Positions 3,856 to 6,125 of a DNA stretch of 6,125 nt are shown here, in pieces. The DNA comes from Treponema sp. Its GTDB lineage: Bacteria > Spirochaetota > Spirochaetia > Treponematales > Treponemataceae. Each line of letters begins with the position of its first letter. Position 1 is the first letter of the stretch. The notes beneath the pieces were generated by a model. The model was not told the DNA's origin. It ran no database searches and saw only the letters and a program-made list of their open reading frames with translations. The stretch spans positions 1 to 6,125 of the forward strand of contig JAHAZA010000098.1 in the NCBI GenBank assembly GCA_018385415.1. The letters run 5' to 3'. The position numbers and the translations under genes are program-made.

Positions 3856-6125
3856 CTAGTTAAAAGCGGAACAAACAATGCGGAAACCAAGGCTGTAGTC
3901 CTGGCTGTAAGCGTGGCTGATGCTCTCGTAGCCCACCTTGCAGTAGTCGTCGTAGTAGCTATAGCTGCCACCGCAGTAATAGCGGTAGTAGCTGTCGTTC
4001 GGGTAAACATCCCAACACCACTCATCGACGTTGCCGCTCATGTCATAGAGTCCGTAACCATTTGCTTTTTTCTGTGCTACAGGATGTGTTCTATTTCCAC
4101 TGTTACTATTACACCAGCCAACTTCATCAAGGTAATTACTACCTGAATATGTATAATTCTGTCCACCTTTTGCGGCATACTGCCACTCTTCTACTGTAGG
4201 AAGTCTAAATCCGTTGGCAGATAAATTTTGAGAGATTTTCCACTCGATGTATTTTCCTTTATGTGGCGTATATCCCCATTTGTCTGGGTTTGTTTTACCG
4301 TTTACAGAATATACTGGTGTTAACCCACATAATAAACTTAACTTATTACAAAAATATATTGCATCATACCAGCTAACACACTCTACAGGATAATTTTCTC
4401 CTATTATTCTACTTGGATTTTCTCCCATAACATCTTGGTATAAACTCTGCGTTACTTCTGTTTTTAACATTGTAAATTTAGTGTTAGGTATCTTAACAGA
4501 CATTTGTAAAATTCTTGTTTTGTTTTCAAGCAAGACATAGCTACTGAAAGCTTTTGATAACTGAAGTCCTTGTTGAATACTATTTTCAAACCATCTTTGT
4601 AGTTTTATTGCCTCAGGCAAAGGCATCAAGTTTATATTCCGTTTAAACTCTTTTAGAAGTGCTTTTTCATAAGAAGTAATTCCAACAATTTCACGTAAGT
4701 CATTTTCTGGTTTCATTGTTCTTGACTGAACTTTACTTAAAGCACTTGTCTGTGTAACCTTTCCACTTACTGTATTGATTACACGAATCCTTGAAAAATT
4801 AAACCTGTACTGGCTTGGCTTGTCATCATTTTCTGAAGTTACATTGTAATCAACTTCAAAGTAGATAATTGGATCCCCTCGAGTAAGCAGAGAGTTATAC
4901 ATATCAACATTGTTTGTATATTCTTCAATTACAGCATCATTAAGTTCTGTTTCCATATTTGGAGCTTTTTTCCCACTTAATGCTTCGTAATTTACAATAA
5001 AGTTATCTGTATATAAAAGTATTCCGTCTGAATAAAGGCTCAAATAAGCATTCCACCCATTTTTACTTCCTTCGTAAGTTCCAAAACTTACCTTAAGCTC
5101 ATCACCCATAGAAGATACTGTTTTTGTATTTGCAAGTGTCTTCTGATCCCCACGGATTTCTGTTAAAAGCCCATTCTGTTGTGACATTGTTGCTTGTTTT
5201 ACTGTATCACAATCAGTAAAGAATTTATTGGTCAAATCTTCATAACTTTTTATAATCTGATTTTCACGTCGCTTTAAAGCCTGTTCAGTTGGTTTTCCGT
5301 TACTTCCAAGTTCAACTGTTGAGTAGGATTTATTTCGAATGCGTTCCTCTTCTGCTGCCCGTTCTTTTACAAGCTGATTATAAAGTTCTAATGAACGATT
5401 TTCTACATCCTGTCTTATTTCAACAAGTGCTTTTTTCTTTGATTCAAGCACACTAATTTGTCCAAGAACACCCTGCTTTTCCAACTTAAGCTTACGAACT
5501 TCTGCAGCTTTTGCAGCAGCATCCTTTGCCATCTGGTCACGCTGGGTTTTAAGTGCGATAGAGCGTTCTGCTTCGAGTTTTGCATCCTGGTCTGCACGGG
5601 CTTTCTGTGCCTTAAGTTCTTCCTGGCGTTTCTTTTCTGCATTCTGCTTTTCAACGAGTAATGCTTTTTCTGCTTCGATTCTATTTTTATTCTGGATGGC
5701 ATTGATGTCGTTTGATGTCATGAGTTTTGAAAGTTCTGCATCATAATCTGCCATCTGCTTTTGAAACTGTGCTTCATTCTGTTTTGCAAGGGCTAACTGA
5801 TCATCTACGCTAAAACCAGCAGAACCACTTGTAAGTAAATTTTTATTTAATTCAGAAATACTAAGTCCAAGTTTATTTGCAATTGAAAGAGTAACTTCAT
5901 CTACGGCACCAGTTGAACCATAAAGATATTCTGCCTTTGAATATTCTTTACTTGTTGCACTTGCCATCTGTTCGCCGGTTGTAAGGTCTGTAAAGTCAAC
6001 GCTTATTGTATAACCGCTTCCTGTTTTACGAATCTTTGTAAAGAGTGCAAATTTTGCTGTTGTAATTTTTCCAAGTTCAATTGCAGTAGATTCATCACGG
6101 GCAGCATTTTCACTTTCTGCCTGAA
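3856..6125 (-). CDS. Partial coiled-coil protein with CsgG/LpoB-like segment and C-terminal FGE/SUMF1 (C-type lectin) fold; putative DGR target
   Basis: The 5' end lies beyond the right edge. The frame stays open for 52 codons upstream of the ATG at 5967, and those codons continue the same domain (SGYTISVDFTDLTTGEQ, then MASATSKEYS), so that ATG is internal. Numbering from it, the end of a CsgG/LpoB-like domain covers up to about residue 45. Residues ~55-280 are a Lys/Glu/Ala/Gln-rich coiled coil. Residues ~285-410 are strand-rich and of unknown fold. Residues ~498-703 are an FGE fold, shown by TEVTQSLYQDVMG (503-515), PVECVSWYDAIYFCNKLS (527-544), NGFRLPTVEEWQYAAKGG (585-602), GYGLYDMSGNVDEW (637-650) and LGFRIVCSA (693-701). 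Of the catalytic cysteines of true FGE (336 and 341 in human), the first aligns with Tyr671 and only the second is kept (Cys676), so oxidase activity is unlikely and a ligand-binding role is favoured. The CsgG-like part suggests an envelope location, but the signal peptide is not in view. The stop is TAG at 3856-3858. The last segment differs sharply in codon use. Confidence 0.85.
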   Translation of the reverse strand, partial: QAESENAARDESTAIELGKITTAKFALFTKIRKTGSGYTISVDFTDLTTGEQMASATSKEYSKAEYLYGSTGAVDEVTLSIANKLGLSISELNKNLLTSGSAGFSVDDQLALAKQNEAQFQKQMADYDAELSKLMTSNDINAIQNKNRIEAEKALLVEKQNAEKKRQEELKAQKARADQDAKLEAERSIALKTQRDQMAKDAAAKAAEVRKLKLEKQGVLGQISVLESKKKALVEIRQDVENRSLELYNQLVKERAAEEERIRNKSYSTVELGSNGKPTEQALKRRENQIIKSYEDLTNKFFTDCDTVKQATMSQQNGLLTEIRGDQKTLANTKTVSSMGDELKVSFGTYEGSKNGWNAYLSLYSDGILLYTDNFIVNYEALSGKKAPNMETELNDAVIEEYTNNVDMYNSLLTRGDPIIYFEVDYNVTSENDDKPSQYRFNFSRIRVINTVSGKVTQTSALSKVQSRTMKPENDLREIVGITSYEKALLKEFKRNINLMPLPEAIKLQRWFENSIQQGLQLSKAFSSYVLLENKTRILQMSVKIPNTKFTMLKTEVTQSLYQDVMGENPSRIIGENYPVECVSWYDAIYFCNKLSLLCGLTPVYSVNGKTNPDKWGYTPHKGKYIEWKISQNLSANGFRLPTVEEWQYAAKGGQNYTYSGSNYLDEVGWCNSNSGNRTHPVAQKKANGYGLYDMSGNVDEWCWDVYPNDSYYRYYCGGSYSYYDDYCKVGYESISHAYSQDYSLGFRIVCSAFN
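3862..3996 (-). other. Candidate DGR variable region (VR) with its 3' conserved end
   Basis: This covers residues 658-702 of the FGE-fold protein. In residues 658-692, 27 of 35 codons end in C. There are 11 Tyr (nine TAC), seven Ser (all AGC), four Asp (all GAC), two Cys (TGC), and one each of CAC and ATC. These are the products expected when adenines of AAC codons in a template repeat are randomised while the final C stays fixed. The following invariant-looking stretch encodes LGFRIVCSAF and would correspond to the site where mutagenic homing starts. DGR variable regions at the end of C-type-lectin/FGE folds are established, including TvpA of Treponema denticola. No template repeat or reverse transcriptase is present in this window, so the assignment rests on codon pattern and fold position. 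Confidence 0.65.

Noticed and set aside
3810..4025. Overlapping open frames on both strands across the 3' end of the FGE-fold gene, rich in Ala/Thr/Val
   Set aside because: They arise because the NNC-biased codons of the candidate variable region avoid stops in other frames; they have low-complexity composition and no ribosome binding site.
5965..5967. ATG at 5967 as the true start of the large gene
   Set aside because: The frame remains open to the window edge and encodes matching domain sequence; no Shine-Dalgarno of the quality seen at the other genes precedes this ATG.

Overview
The window looks like part of a low-GC spirochete chromosome, most likely a Treponema from a gut or oral community. 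This is inferred from gene content: a metY-type gene, an Rpn/PD-(D/E)XK nuclease of the kind found in many copies in treponemes, and a large protein combining a CsgG/LpoB-like segment, a long coiled coil and a C-terminal formylglycine-generating-enzyme (FGE, SUMF1) fold. Most of the window is AT-rich. The last 135 or so coding bases of the large gene and the roughly 80 bases after it are clearly richer in GC.

Left part (1-1345): a compact promoter region with two related inverted half-site pairs leads into an O-acetylhomoserine sulfhydrylase (metY) gene on the + strand, which ends at a clear hairpin terminator. The reading frame is open, but compared with the family it lacks about 55 residues in one clean in-frame block. 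The lost block includes the PLP-phosphate-binding loop.

Middle (1344-2519): convergent to metY, on the - strand, lies an Rpn-family nuclease with an intact catalytic core and an unusual run of seven octapeptide repeats encoded by 24-bp units. A possible internal start with its own Shine-Dalgarno could make a C-terminal short form, as described for E. coli Rpn proteins. The 228-bp gap upstream of it holds a well-initiated 20-codon ORF that may be the remnant of a slightly longer, frameshifted one.

Right part (2520-6125), all on the - strand: a large gene runs in from beyond the right edge (its 5' end is not in the window). It is followed by a 76-bp imperfect palindrome and then two tightly coupled genes for small unrecognised membrane proteins (two and one predicted membrane segments).

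The most interesting point is the 3' end of the large gene. Its last FGE-fold segment is written almost wholly in NNC codons (TAC, AGC, GAC, TGC, CAC, ATC), as expected if AAC codons of a template had been mutated at adenines. That is the signature of the variable region of a diversity-generating retroelement (DGR), and treponemes are known to diversify C-type-lectin/FGE-fold proteins this way (TvpA of T. denticola). No reverse transcriptase, Avd or template repeat is visible here, so this would be a target served in trans or from outside the window. The palindrome just after the stop codon pairs better as RNA of the coding strand, where all three mismatches become G-U pairs. It may be the DGR target-site structure or a separate intergenic repeat.
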